A stretch of 40,228 nt of DNA. Source: Micromonospora sp. KC723 (GTDB lineage: Bacteria > Actinomycetota > Actinomycetes > Mycobacteriales > Micromonosporaceae). The translations under genes and the position numbers were made by a program. Location: contig NZ_SMKD01000043.1 in assembly GCF_004348595.1 (NCBI RefSeq), forward strand, positions 1 to 40,228, written 5' to 3'. The notes below the pieces were generated by a model, which was not told where the DNA came from, searched no databases, and saw only the letters and a list, made by a program, of their open reading frames with translations. Shown here in pieces: positions 8,221 through 15,555 of this stretch. Within the stretch, counting starts at the first letter, position 1. Each line of letters starts with the position of its first letter.

Positions 8221-10023
8221 TCAGGTCTGGTAGATGTCGGCGATCTCGGACTCGTACGTCTTGTGCACGACCTGGCGCTTCACCTTGAGCGACGGGGTCA
8301 GCTCGCCGGTCGCCTCGGTGAAGTCCCGGGGCAGGATCCGGAACACCTTGATCGCCTCGGCCTTCGACACCGACCGGTTGGCCTGGTCGACCGCGCGCTG
8401 GATCTCCGCGCGCAGCGTCTCGTCCTCGCACAGCCGCGCCACCGGGGTGTCCGCCGGCAGGTCGCGCGCGACGAGCCACTTCGGCAGCGCCTCCTCGTCG
8501 ATCGTGACCAGGGCGGCGATGAACGGCTGCCGGTCACCGACCACCAGGCACTGGCTGACCAGCGGGTGCGCCCGGACCTGGTCCTCCAGCACGGCCGGGG
8601 CGACGTTCTTGCCGCCGGCCGTCACGATGATCTCCTTCTTGCGGCCGGTGATGCTGAGGAAGCCGTCGTCGTCGAGCCGGCCCAGGTCACCGGTGCGGAA
8701 CCAACCGTCGGTGGTGAGCGCCTCGGCGCTGGCCGCCTCGTTCTTCCAGTAGCCCTGGAAGATCAGGTCACCGGCGATCAGGATCTCGCCGTCGTCGTCG
8801 ATCCGGATGGTCACCCCGGGCAGCGGGCGGCCCACGGTGCCGATCTTCGTGGCCCCGGGCAGGTTCGCGGCGGCGGCGGGGGAGGTCTCGGTCAGGCCGT
8901 AGCCCTCGCAGACGGTCACCCCGATGCCCCGGAAGAAGTGCCCGAGGCGGGCGCCGAGCGGCGCGCCGCCGGAGATCGCGTCCCGGCACCGGCCGCCGAG
9001 CGCCGCCCGCAGCTTGCGGTACACCAACCTGTCGAAGACCGCGCGCTGGACCCGCAGCGCCAGGCCCGGCCCGTCCGGGGTCTCCAGCGCCTCGCTGTAG
9101 GCGACGGCGACCCGCTCGGCCCGGTCGAAGATCGCGCCCTTGCCGTCGGCCTCGGCCTTCTGCCGGGCCCCGTTGTAGACCTTCTCGAAGACCCGGGGCA
9201 CGGAGAGCACGAAGGTCGGCCGGACCTCCTGGAGCTCGGCGACCAGGTTCTTGGTGTCCGCGCAGTGCGCCATGGTGGCCCGGGCCTGCACCACGCCGAT
9301 CTGGATGAGCCGGGCGAAGGCATGTGCCAGCGGCAGGAAGAGCAGGGTCGACGCGCCGGGACCGAAGAGGTTCGGCAGCACCGGTACGGCGTTGGCGATG
9401 TCGGCGTACATGTTGCGGTGGGTCAGCACGCAGCCCTTGGGGCGCCCGGTGGTGCCACTGGTGTAGATGATCGTGGCGATGTCGCCGGCCCGGACCGCCT
9501 TGCGTCGCCGCTCGACCTCGGCCGGGTCGACCGGGGCGCCCAGCGCCACGATCCCGTCCACCCCGCCCCGCTCGATCTGCCAGACGTGGCGCAGCTCGGG
9601 CAGCCGTTCGCGGATGCCGGTGACGAGGCCGGCGTGCGCGTCCGACTCGACCACGAGCGCGACCGCGCCGGAGTCGGCGAGGATCCAGGCGGCCTGTTCG
9701 GCGCTGGACGTCTCGTAGATCGGCACGGTCACCGCGCCGGTCGCCCAGATGGCGTAGTCGAGCAGGGTCCACTCGTACCGGGTGCGGCTCATCAGCGCCA
9801 CCCGGTCGCCGGGGTCGACCCCGGCCGCGACCAGGCCCCGGGCCACCGCGACCACCTCGTCGCGGAACTCGCGGCAGGTCACGTCGATCCGACCGGCACC
9901 GGATGGAGCGGGACGGACGAACTGCACCTCGCCGGGAGCGGTCGCCGCGTTGTCCCAGACCGGGTCGGTCAGGTTGGCCGCGTCGCCGACGGTGACGATC
10001 GGCGGAACGGAGAACTCGCGCAC
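8221..10023 (-). CDS. fadD15: Long-chain fatty-acid--CoA ligase, FadD15-like
   Basis: 600 residues. Adenylate-forming motifs are complete: IIYTSGTTGRPKGCVLTH (P-loop), EGYGLTETS, GWFRTGDLG (ribose-binding Asp) and LTPSLKVKR with the C-terminal catalytic Lys. It activates fatty acids to acyl-adenylates and then acyl-CoA in the cytoplasm. The size and the LTPSLKVKR ending fit the FadD15/long-chain branch. GTG 10023 is preferred because GAGGGAG lies five nt upstream; GTG 10029, two codons earlier, has too little spacing. A possible -10 (TAGGTT, minus strand, 10089-10084) lies about 60 nt upstream. In M. tuberculosis fadD15 sits between pimB' and the SRPBCC gene Rv2185c; the same neighbours flank it here. 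Confidence 0.92.
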   Translation of the reverse strand: MREFSVPPIVTVGDAANLTDPVWDNAATAPGEVQFVRPAPSGAGRIDVTCREFRDEVVAVARGLVAAGVDPGDRVALMSRTRYEWTLLDYAIWATGAVTVPIYETSSAEQAAWILADSGAVALVVESDAHAGLVTGIRERLPELRHVWQIERGGVDGIVALGAPVDPAEVERRRKAVRAGDIATIIYTSGTTGRPKGCVLTHRNMYADIANAVPVLPNLFGPGASTLLFLPLAHAFARLIQIGVVQARATMAHCADTKNLVAELQEVRPTFVLSVPRVFEKVYNGARQKAEADGKGAIFDRAERVAVAYSEALETPDGPGLALRVQRAVFDRLVYRKLRAALGGRCRDAISGGAPLGARLGHFFRGIGVTVCEGYGLTETSPAAAANLPGATKIGTVGRPLPGVTIRIDDDGEILIAGDLIFQGYWKNEAASAEALTTDGWFRTGDLGRLDDDGFLSITGRKKEIIVTAGGKNVAPAVLEDQVRAHPLVSQCLVVGDRQPFIAALVTIDEEALPKWLVARDLPADTPVARLCEDETLRAEIQRAVDQANRSVSKAEAIKVFRILPRDFTEATGELTPSLKVKRQVVHKTYESEIADIYQT

Positions 10024-10226
10024 CTGCACTCCCTCGTGCTCGGACTGTCCGGGCCGGCCGCCCCGGCGGGTCGGCTTTGACGAAACCTACCCGTACCCGC
10101 CGTCGGGTGGGCCAGGGAGGCCGCCCGTCAGGCGCGTGGGACGAGTGGAACGGCGCGGAACACCCGGAAGGGCCGCTTGCGCGCGGCGCGGTGGGGTGGA
10201 GCGACGCGGGCGGCGGTGGCTGCGGG

Positions 10227-10232
10227 TAGCCT
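10227..10232 (+). promoter_or_regulatory. -10 hexamer for leaderless SRPBCC transcript
   Basis: TAGCCT, seven nt before ATG 10240, with no SD between. Transcription should start at or next to the A of the start codon. It probably drives the run from 10240 to about 12400. Confidence 0.55.
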
Positions 10233-10239
10233 CCCCCCC

Positions 10240-10695
10240 ATGGCGGACTCCTCCACCCAGTCGATCACCATCGGCGCGTCACCGGATCGGGTGGCGGCGG
10301 TCATCTGCGACTTCCCGAGCTACCCCGAATGGACCGAGGCGGTACGCCGGGCGGAGGTGATCGAGGAGTACGAGGACGGCTACGCCAGCCAGGTCCGGTT
10401 CACCATCGACGCCGGCGTGCTGGCCGACGAGTACGTGCTGGCCTACGAGTACGCCGAGGACCTGTCCCGCGTCGAGTGGCACCTGGTGGCGCCGTCGCGG
10501 ATGCAGAAGTCGCAGCGCGGTTCGTACGACATCGCCGGCAACCCGGACGGCACCTGCACCGTGACGTACACGCTGGAGGTGGAACTGTCGGTGGGCATGC
10601 TCGGGATGTTCCGCCGCAAGGCCGAGAAAATGATCATGGATACGGCGTTGAAGCAGCTCAAGCGCCGGGTAGAGGAAGCCGGTGCGGCACAGTGA
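10240..10695 (+). CDS. SRPBCC/polyketide cyclase-fold protein (Rv2185c-like)
   Basis: 151 residues from ATG 10240, 7 nt after a TAGCCT hexamer. An upstream in-frame start at 10177 would place the promoter inside the gene. The sequence reads as a START/SRPBCC helix-grip fold: IGASPDRVAAVICDFPSYPEW at the N-terminus, alternating beta strands, then a long C-terminal helix with KAEKMIMDTALKQLKRRVEE. Such proteins bind hydrophobic ligands such as lipids; no catalytic residues are evident. Position beside fadD15 matches Rv2185c in M. tuberculosis and suggests a role in lipid handling, which is inference. It leads a co-directional run toward the glucokinase gene. Confidence 0.85.
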   Translation: MADSSTQSITIGASPDRVAAVICDFPSYPEWTEAVRRAEVIEEYEDGYASQVRFTIDAGVLADEYVLAYEYAEDLSRVEWHLVAPSRMQKSQRGSYDIAGNPDGTCTVTYTLEVELSVGMLGMFRRKAEKMIMDTALKQLKRRVEEAGAAQ

Positions 10696-10729
10696 CGCGC
10701 CGGTCCGCGGCGCGGTAGAGGAGCCGGTC

Positions 10730-11392
10730 ATGGCGCGTACGGATCCGGGCTCCGCCCGGGAGGAGGCCGAGCGGCTGGTGGCCACGCTGCTCGCCACGGC
10801 GCGGCTGGCCACGTCCGGTCCCGGAGCCGCCGCGTGGGGGCCGCTGGGTGGAGTGCTCTCGGGTGTCCTCGCTCACAGTGCCGGCACGTCCCGCCCGGCG
10901 GGGGACGGCAGCGGATCCGGGGGATTCGCCACCGGAACGCCGGAGTGCTGCGTCTGTCCCGTCTGCCGGGGTATCGCGGCGTTGCGGGACCCGAGCCCGG
11001 AGTTCGCCGAGCGGCTCGCCACCGGCGCCGGTGATCTGGCCGCCGGCATCGCCAGTCTGCTGCGCGCGTTCGCCTCGGCCGGCAGCGGGGAAGCCTCCCC
11101 CCGGACGCCCGCGGGCACCACGGCGGGCGCGGGGGACGAAGCCGACGCCGACCACGTGTGGCGCGAGGCCACCCGTACCGGGCATGATTCTCCGTCGGCG
11201 TCGGAGCGGGACGTCTGGTCCGCCGCCACCCGTGCGGGGGACGGGGTCGTGCCGCCTCCCGCCGCCCCGCCCGTCGACGACGCCGGGCCGGTCGCGCCGG
11301 CCCCGGTCCGGCCGACGGCCGACCGTCCGGTGGTGCCCGCCTCGCGCGCGCCGGCCGGTACGGACGGGGGCGTACCGGGCGACCGGGCCTGA
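10730..11392 (+). CDS. Conserved actinobacterial protein with CCVCPVC cluster (DUF5304-like)
   Basis: 220 residues from ATG 10730 with AGAGGAG seven nt upstream. An in-frame GTG at 10682 would overlap the SRPBCC gene and has no SD. Residues about 7-40 form a helix rich in Ala/Leu. Then comes a cysteine cluster, CCVCPVC, within a compact domain ending near residue 115. The remaining half is low-complexity, Pro/Ala/Asp-rich and probably disordered. Proteins of this kind lie between SRPBCC and glucokinase genes in streptomycetes, which is the context here. The cluster could bind zinc. Function is unknown, and the family name is given from memory with moderate confidence. Confidence 0.75.
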   Translation: MARTDPGSAREEAERLVATLLATARLATSGPGAAAWGPLGGVLSGVLAHSAGTSRPAGDGSGSGGFATGTPECCVCPVCRGIAALRDPSPEFAERLATGAGDLAAGIASLLRAFASAGSGEASPRTPAGTTAGAGDEADADHVWREATRTGHDSPSASERDVWSAATRAGDGVVPPPAAPPVDDAGPVAPAPVRPTADRPVVPASRAPAGTDGGVPGDRA

Positions 11393-11463
11393 ACACCCGA
11401 CACCCGACGACGTACGGCCGGCCCGGCCGGGGTCGGGCAGCACAGCAGAGGGGAGTGGCAGCG

Positions 11464-12411
11464 GTGACGCTGACCATCGGAGTCGACGTCGGTGGCACGA
11501 AGGTGGCCGGCGGTGTCGTGGACGACACCGGCCGGGTTCTGGTGCACACCCGACGGGACACCCCCGCCGAGGACGTCGGAAAGACCCGTGACGTCATCAC
11601 CGAGGTGGTCACCGAACTGGCGGCCGGGCACGACGTGCACGCGGTCGGCATCGGCGCGGCCGGGTGGATCGACGCCTCCCGCTCCAGCGTGCTCTTCGCC
11701 CCGAACCTGGCCTGGCGGGACGAGCCGCTGCGGGAGTACGTCAGCGCCGCCACCGGCCTGCCGGTGATCGTGGAGAACGACGCCAACGTCGCTGCCTGGG
11801 CCGAGTTCCGCTACGGCGCGGCCCGCGACGCCGACGACTCAATGGTCATGTTCACCATCGGCACCGGCGTCGGCGGCGGCATCGTGCTCGGCGGCGAGCT
11901 GGTCCGGGGCGCCAACGGCATCGCCGCCGAGCTGGGTCACATGCTCACCGTGCCGGACGGGCACCAGTGCGGCTGCGGCCGGCTCGGCTGCATCGAGCAG
12001 TACGCCAGCGGCAGCGCCCTGGTCCGGTTCGCCCGGGCCGGCGCCCGGCAGGAGCCGCAGCGGGCCACCGGCCTGCTGGGGTTGGCCGCCGGCGACGCCG
12101 AGGGCATCACCGGCCCGATGGTGACCGCCGCCGCGCGGTCCGGCGACCCGGTCTCGACCGAGGCGTTCGCCCAGATCGGCCGCTGGCTCGGCACCAGCCT
12201 CGCCGACATGGCCCAGATCCTCGACCCGCAGGTGCTGGTGGTCGGCGGCGGCGTGATCGAGGCCGGCGACCTGCTGCTCGGCCCGGCCCGGCGCTCCTTC
12301 ACCGACGCGCTGGCCCAGCGCAGCCGACTGCCGGTCGCCGAGGTACGCCCCGCCGAGCTGGGCAACAGCGCCGGCGTCATCGGCGCCGCCGATCTCGCCC
12401 GTCGGTTGTGA
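11464..12411 (+). CDS. glk: ROK-family glucokinase
   Basis: 315 residues from GTG 11464, with AGAGGGGAG about nine nt upstream; GTG 11455 is an in-frame alternative. IGVDVGGTKVAGG is the ATP phosphate loop, VENDANVAAWAE carries the sugar-binding Asn and catalytic Asp, and AELGHML with CGCGRLGC is the ROK zinc motif (His plus three Cys). The enzyme phosphorylates glucose with ATP in the cytoplasm. In streptomycetes the orthologue (GlkA) also takes part in carbon catabolite repression, so a regulatory role is possible. Another hexose or N-acetyl sugar cannot be fully excluded. The stop overlaps the GTG of the next gene. Confidence 0.92.
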   Translation: MTLTIGVDVGGTKVAGGVVDDTGRVLVHTRRDTPAEDVGKTRDVITEVVTELAAGHDVHAVGIGAAGWIDASRSSVLFAPNLAWRDEPLREYVSAATGLPVIVENDANVAAWAEFRYGAARDADDSMVMFTIGTGVGGGIVLGGELVRGANGIAAELGHMLTVPDGHQCGCGRLGCIEQYASGSALVRFARAGARQEPQRATGLLGLAAGDAEGITGPMVTAAARSGDPVSTEAFAQIGRWLGTSLADMAQILDPQVLVVGGGVIEAGDLLLGPARRSFTDALAQRSRLPVAEVRPAELGNSAGVIGAADLARRL

Positions 12412-13121
12412 CCAGCGCCGAACAACCGGGCGGCGTGCCGCTGCGGGTGGTGTCGTACAACGTCCACAGCCAGCGTGACGACACCGCCGCCCTGGCCGCC
12501 GTGGTCCGCGCGGTCGCGCCCGACGTGGTGGTCGTGCAGGAGGCTCCCCGCCGGTTCCGTTGGCGCCAGCGCAGCGCCGCGCTGGCCGAGTCGTTCGGGC
12601 TGGTGGTGGCGGCCGGAGGCCTGCCCTCGCTGGGCAACCTGCTGCTGACCAGCCTCCGGGTACGGGTGCTCGCCACCCGGTGCCAGCGTTTCCCGCTCAC
12701 CCCGGGGCGGCACCTGCGCGGCGCCGCGTACGCCGAGTGCCGGGTCGGCGCGGCGGCCTTCCTGCTGGCCGGCTCGCACCTGTCCACCGACCCGGCGGAG
12801 CGCCCCGGCCAGGCTGCCCTGCTCAGGCGGGAGCTGGCCGGCACGACGCTGCCGGTGGTCCTCGGCGCGGACCTCAACGACGGCCCGGACTCGGCTACCT
12901 GGCGGACGGTGGGGGAGGGGCTGACCGACGCGGCGGTCGCCGCGGGCGCCGCCGACCGGCACACCTACCCGTGCGCGGACCCGCGCCGGCGCATCGACGC
13001 GCTCTTCGTCGACCCCCGGGTGACCGTGGTCGGGTACGACGTGGTCGACACCCCGCAGACCCGGCGGGCCAGCGACCACCTCCCGGTCCTGGCCGACCTG
13101 CTCCTGCCGGTGGCCGGCTGA
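12408..13121 (+). CDS. Endonuclease/exonuclease/phosphatase (EEP) family protein
   Basis: 237 residues, starting at GTG 12408 within a GTGA overlap with the glucokinase stop. The EEP core is complete: VSYNVHS (Asn), VVQEAP (metal-binding Glu), AGSHLST (His), LGADLNDGP (Asp/Asn pair), RRIDALFVD and a terminal SDHLPV with the catalytic His. The family includes nucleases, phosphodiesterases and lipid or inositol phosphatases; nothing here fixes the substrate. No signal peptide, so cytoplasmic. Tight coupling to glk suggests coexpression, not necessarily the same pathway. Confidence 0.88.
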   Translation: MTSAEQPGGVPLRVVSYNVHSQRDDTAALAAVVRAVAPDVVVVQEAPRRFRWRQRSAALAESFGLVVAAGGLPSLGNLLLTSLRVRVLATRCQRFPLTPGRHLRGAAYAECRVGAAAFLLAGSHLSTDPAERPGQAALLRRELAGTTLPVVLGADLNDGPDSATWRTVGEGLTDAAVAAGAADRHTYPCADPRRRIDALFVDPRVTVVGYDVVDTPQTRRASDHLPVLADLLLPVAG

Positions 13122-13137
13122 CCGCCGCCCGCGGCGG
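13122..13137. terminator. GC-rich hairpin after the EEP gene
   Basis: CCGCCG (13122-13127), loop CCCG, CGGCGG (13132-13137), directly after the stop codon and before the monooxygenase gene. There is no T-tract. It may end the glk-EEP transcript; the monooxygenase gene probably has its own promoter in the following 100 nt. Confidence 0.4.
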
Positions 13138-13247
13138 CGGGCGGGCCCACGGATCCTCGCGCCCGGTGTGCCGGGCTGGACAACCCCTCCGGGTGCGGGG
13201 AGGATGCCCGTCGAACCGGCGTTCGTGCGCACAAAGGAGATATCCCG

Positions 13248-14654
13248 GTGCCCCCCTCCACCGAGCACGGCCGGCCCGATCCGGAGACCATCACGCTCGC
13301 CCTGAGCCGGGACGGCCGCCCGGTCTCCGACCGGGGTGACACGGTCTGCGTCATCGGCGCCGGCGCCAGCGGCCTCACCGCCGTCAAGAACCTCGTCGAG
13401 CACGGCTTCGGTGTCGACTGCTACGAGCGGGAGACCGGTGTCGGCGGGGCGTGGAACTGGCGGCACGACCGTAGCCCGGTGTACGCCAGCGCCCACCTGA
13501 TCTCGTCGCGGCCGTTCACCCAGTTCCCGGACTTCCCGATGCCGGACTCCTGGCCGGACTACCCGCACCACAGCCAGCTGCTGTCCTACCTGGAGCGGTA
13601 CGCCGACCACTTCGACCTGCGCCGGCACATCTGGTTCGGTACCGAGGTGGTCCGCGTCGAGCCGGTCGACGGCGACCGCTGGGACGTGACCACCCGCAGC
13701 ACCGGCGGGTACGGCCCGGAGCGCACCCTGCGCTACGCCGCCGTCGTCGTCGCCAACGGGCACAACTGGTCGCCGAAACTGCCCCGCTACGACGGGCTGG
13801 AGGAGTTCCGGGGCGAGGTGATGCACGCCTCGTCCTACAAGGACCCGGCCCAGCTGCGTGGCAAGCGGGTGCTGGTGGTCGGCGCCGGCAACACCGGCTG
13901 CGACATCGCGGTCGAGGCCGCCCAGCAGGCGTCCTGCTGCTGGCACTCCACCCGGCGCGGCTACTGGTACGTCCCGAAGTACGTCCTGGGCCGCCCCGCC
14001 GACCAGGTCAACGACCTGCTGCTGACACTGCGTGCGCCGCTGCGGCTGCGGCAGTGGCTCTACCACCGGATGCTGCGGCTCACCGTCGGCGACCTGACCC
14101 GGTTCGGTCTGCCGAGGCCCGACCACCGGATCTACGAGACCCATCCGATCGCCAACAGCCAGCTCGTCTACCACGTCGGCCACGGGCAGATCACCCCGGT
14201 GCCCGACGTGGCCCGGTTCCACGGCGGCGGGGTCACCCTCACCGACGGTCGGCAGATCGAGCCCGAACTGGTCGTCTTCGCCACCGGATACCTGCCCCGC
14301 TTCGAGTTCCTCGATTCGAAGGTGCTCGGTGACGACGACGGGTCGGGCCGTCCCCGCCTGTGGCTGCACGCCTTCGCGCCCGACCAGCCCACCCTCGCGG
14401 TGGCTGGCCTGCTGCAACCGGACTCCGGCGTGTTCACCCTGACGCACTGGCAGACCGTTCTGTTCGCCCGACTGCTCCAGGCCCGCCTGGCCCGCCCGGA
14501 GCGGGCCGCCGCCTTCGCCGCCCGGGCGACCGCCGGGGCGGGCGAGCGCTACTCGGGCAGGGTCACGGACAGCAGCCGGCACTGGTTCGAGGTGAGGCAC
14601 GTGGCATACCTGCGCGCGGTGCAGCGCGCTCTCGACGAGCTGGAGGCCCGGTGA
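13248..14654 (+). CDS. Flavin-containing monooxygenase (FMO class)
   Basis: 468 residues. GTG 13248 has an excellent SD (AAAGGAGATAT). The FAD-binding Rossmann motif GAGASG is at 37-42; a second dinucleotide motif, VVGAGNTGCDIA, binds NADPH. The FMO signature F-x-G-x3-H-x3-Y is FRGEVMHASSY; Baeyer-Villiger enzymes end this motif with W instead. ATGY in FATGYLPRF is the usual C-terminal motif. It should use O2 and NADPH to oxygenate a soft nucleophile (N or S) or carry out a related oxidation; substrate unknown. A following alpha/beta-hydrolase gene is coupled through a duplicated start region. About 30 residues precede the FAD loop. Confidence 0.9.
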   Translation: MPPSTEHGRPDPETITLALSRDGRPVSDRGDTVCVIGAGASGLTAVKNLVEHGFGVDCYERETGVGGAWNWRHDRSPVYASAHLISSRPFTQFPDFPMPDSWPDYPHHSQLLSYLERYADHFDLRRHIWFGTEVVRVEPVDGDRWDVTTRSTGGYGPERTLRYAAVVVANGHNWSPKLPRYDGLEEFRGEVMHASSYKDPAQLRGKRVLVVGAGNTGCDIAVEAAQQASCCWHSTRRGYWYVPKYVLGRPADQVNDLLLTLRAPLRLRQWLYHRMLRLTVGDLTRFGLPRPDHRIYETHPIANSQLVYHVGHGQITPVPDVARFHGGGVTLTDGRQIEPELVVFATGYLPRFEFLDSKVLGDDDGSGRPRLWLHAFAPDQPTLAVAGLLQPDSGVFTLTHWQTVLFARLLQARLARPERAAAFAARATAGAGERYSGRVTDSSRHWFEVRHVAYLRAVQRALDELEAR

Positions 14655-14720
14655 GCGTGAGAAACGCGGCGCGGCGGAGTCCCGCGGTCGCGAACGGAAG
14701 GCAGGCCCGGTGAGCGTGAG
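14644..14720 (+). repeat. Direct repeat of AGGCCCGGTGAGCGTGAG spanning the hydrolase start region
   Basis: An identical 18-bp sequence occurs at 14644-14661 (end of the monooxygenase gene) and 14703-14720 (start of the hydrolase gene), 59 nt apart. Each copy contains a GTGA stop/start overlap. It looks like a local duplication of the original coupling site. Confidence 0.8.
14651..14713 (+). CDS. 20-codon mini-ORF between monooxygenase and hydrolase genes
   Basis: GTG 14651 overlaps the monooxygenase stop (GTGA). The frame reads MSVRNAARRSPAVANGRQAR and stops at 14711-14713, overlapping the hydrolase GTG at 14710, again as GTGA. Its first residues resemble the hydrolase start (MSVSNE). It is probably a by-product of the duplicated start region that preserves translational coupling across the inserted 59 nt. 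It could also be untranslated. Confidence 0.35.
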   Translation: MSVRNAARRSPAVANGRQAR

Positions 14721-15534
14721 CAACGAGCGGGTGCGCGTCCTGCGTGGGCGGGAGTGGGCCCGGCCGGTCCGCCCGGTCCGGCGGGAGGTGCGGGAGGCGA
14801 CCCCGGACCTGGACGAGGGGCGACCGCCGCTGCTCTTCGTGCCGGGTTTCGGGCACGGGGCGTGGGCGTTCGCCGAGCACTGGCTGGAGCATGCCGCGTC
14901 GCGCGGTTTCCCCGCGTACGCGATGAGCCTGCGCGGGCACGGCGGCAGCGACCCGGCGCCGGATGCGACGCTGCGGGCGTACACCCATGATGTGGTGCAG
15001 GTGGCCGCGGACCTGCCGCGACAGGCGGTGCTGGTGGGGCACGGGGCTGGGGCGCTGGTCGTCACCCACGCGCTGGCCCGCTACCCGGCCCGGGCGGCGG
15101 TGCTGGTCGCGCCGGTGCTCGGCGGATGGTCGACGGCCGGCGTGGCGCTGCGCCGCAACCCCGCCGGGACGCTGCCCGCGTTGTTCGGCGGCCCGCTGCG
15201 GCTGCGCCATCGCCAGTTGTTCAGCCGTGAGCTGCCCGAAGCCGAGGCCCGGCGGCACCTCGCGCGGCTCGGCCGGGCCGGCCGGCGGGCCCAGTGGCAG
15301 CTGCTCTCCGGCCGGCCGGCGGAGCCGGCGGTGGGACGGCCGCCCGTGCTGGTGCTGGGCAGCCCCGACGACCGGGTGGTGCCGCCGGCTGCCCTGGACC
15401 GGGCCGCCCGCCGGTACGGCTCGGCCCCGCTGCTCTTCCCCGGCATGGGGCACGACCTGATGCTCGACGCCCGGTGGCGGGAGCCGATCGACGCGATCCT
15501 GGACTGGCTGGTCAAGGAACCGCGGCGGGTGTGA
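14710..15534 (+). CDS. Alpha/beta-hydrolase fold protein lacking the nucleophile
   Basis: 274 residues. The fold is clear: LLFVPGFGHG (HG-type oxyanion loop), MSLRGHGGSD, a nucleophile elbow, GSPDDRVVP with the acid Asp, and GMGHDLMLD with the His. The elbow, however, reads VGHGAGALV: G112 (codon GGG at 15043-15045) occupies the position of the usual Ser in GHSxGG. Ser, Asp or Cys, the known nucleophiles, are all absent. It is therefore either catalytically dead, a binding or scaffold protein, or uses water activated by the Asp-His pair. It is coupled to the monooxygenase gene, so a role on the product of that enzyme is conceivable. The first 38 residues are an Arg-rich extension before the core. 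Confidence 0.85.
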   Translation: MSVSNERVRVLRGREWARPVRPVRREVREATPDLDEGRPPLLFVPGFGHGAWAFAEHWLEHAASRGFPAYAMSLRGHGGSDPAPDATLRAYTHDVVQVAADLPRQAVLVGHGAGALVVTHALARYPARAAVLVAPVLGGWSTAGVALRRNPAGTLPALFGGPLRLRHRQLFSRELPEAEARRHLARLGRAGRRAQWQLLSGRPAEPAVGRPPVLVLGSPDDRVVPPAALDRAARRYGSAPLLFPGMGHDLMLDARWREPIDAILDWLVKEPRRV

Positions 15535-15540
15535 CGGGTG

Positions 15541-15553
15541 CGCCGGCCCGGCG
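15541..15553. terminator. Hairpin between convergent hydrolase and otsA genes
   Basis: CGCCG (15541-15545), loop GCC, CGGCG (15549-15553), inside the 21-nt gap between the two stop codons. Short but perfect; no T-tract. Confidence 0.4.
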
Positions 15554-15555
15554 GC

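Noticed and set aside
8263..10080. 605-codon plus-strand frame opposite the acyl-CoA ligase gene
   Set aside because: No domain; the minus-strand ligase is complete.
11937..15065. 1042-codon minus-strand frame over glk to the hydrolase gene
   Set aside because: Shadow of five well-supported plus-strand genes; no recognisable domain.
13248..15534. Monooxygenase-hydrolase pair as a Baeyer-Villiger plus esterase pathway
   Set aside because: The signature ends in Tyr (FMO) and not Trp (BVMO), and the hydrolase lacks a nucleophile, so the usual oxidise-then-hydrolyse scheme is not supported.
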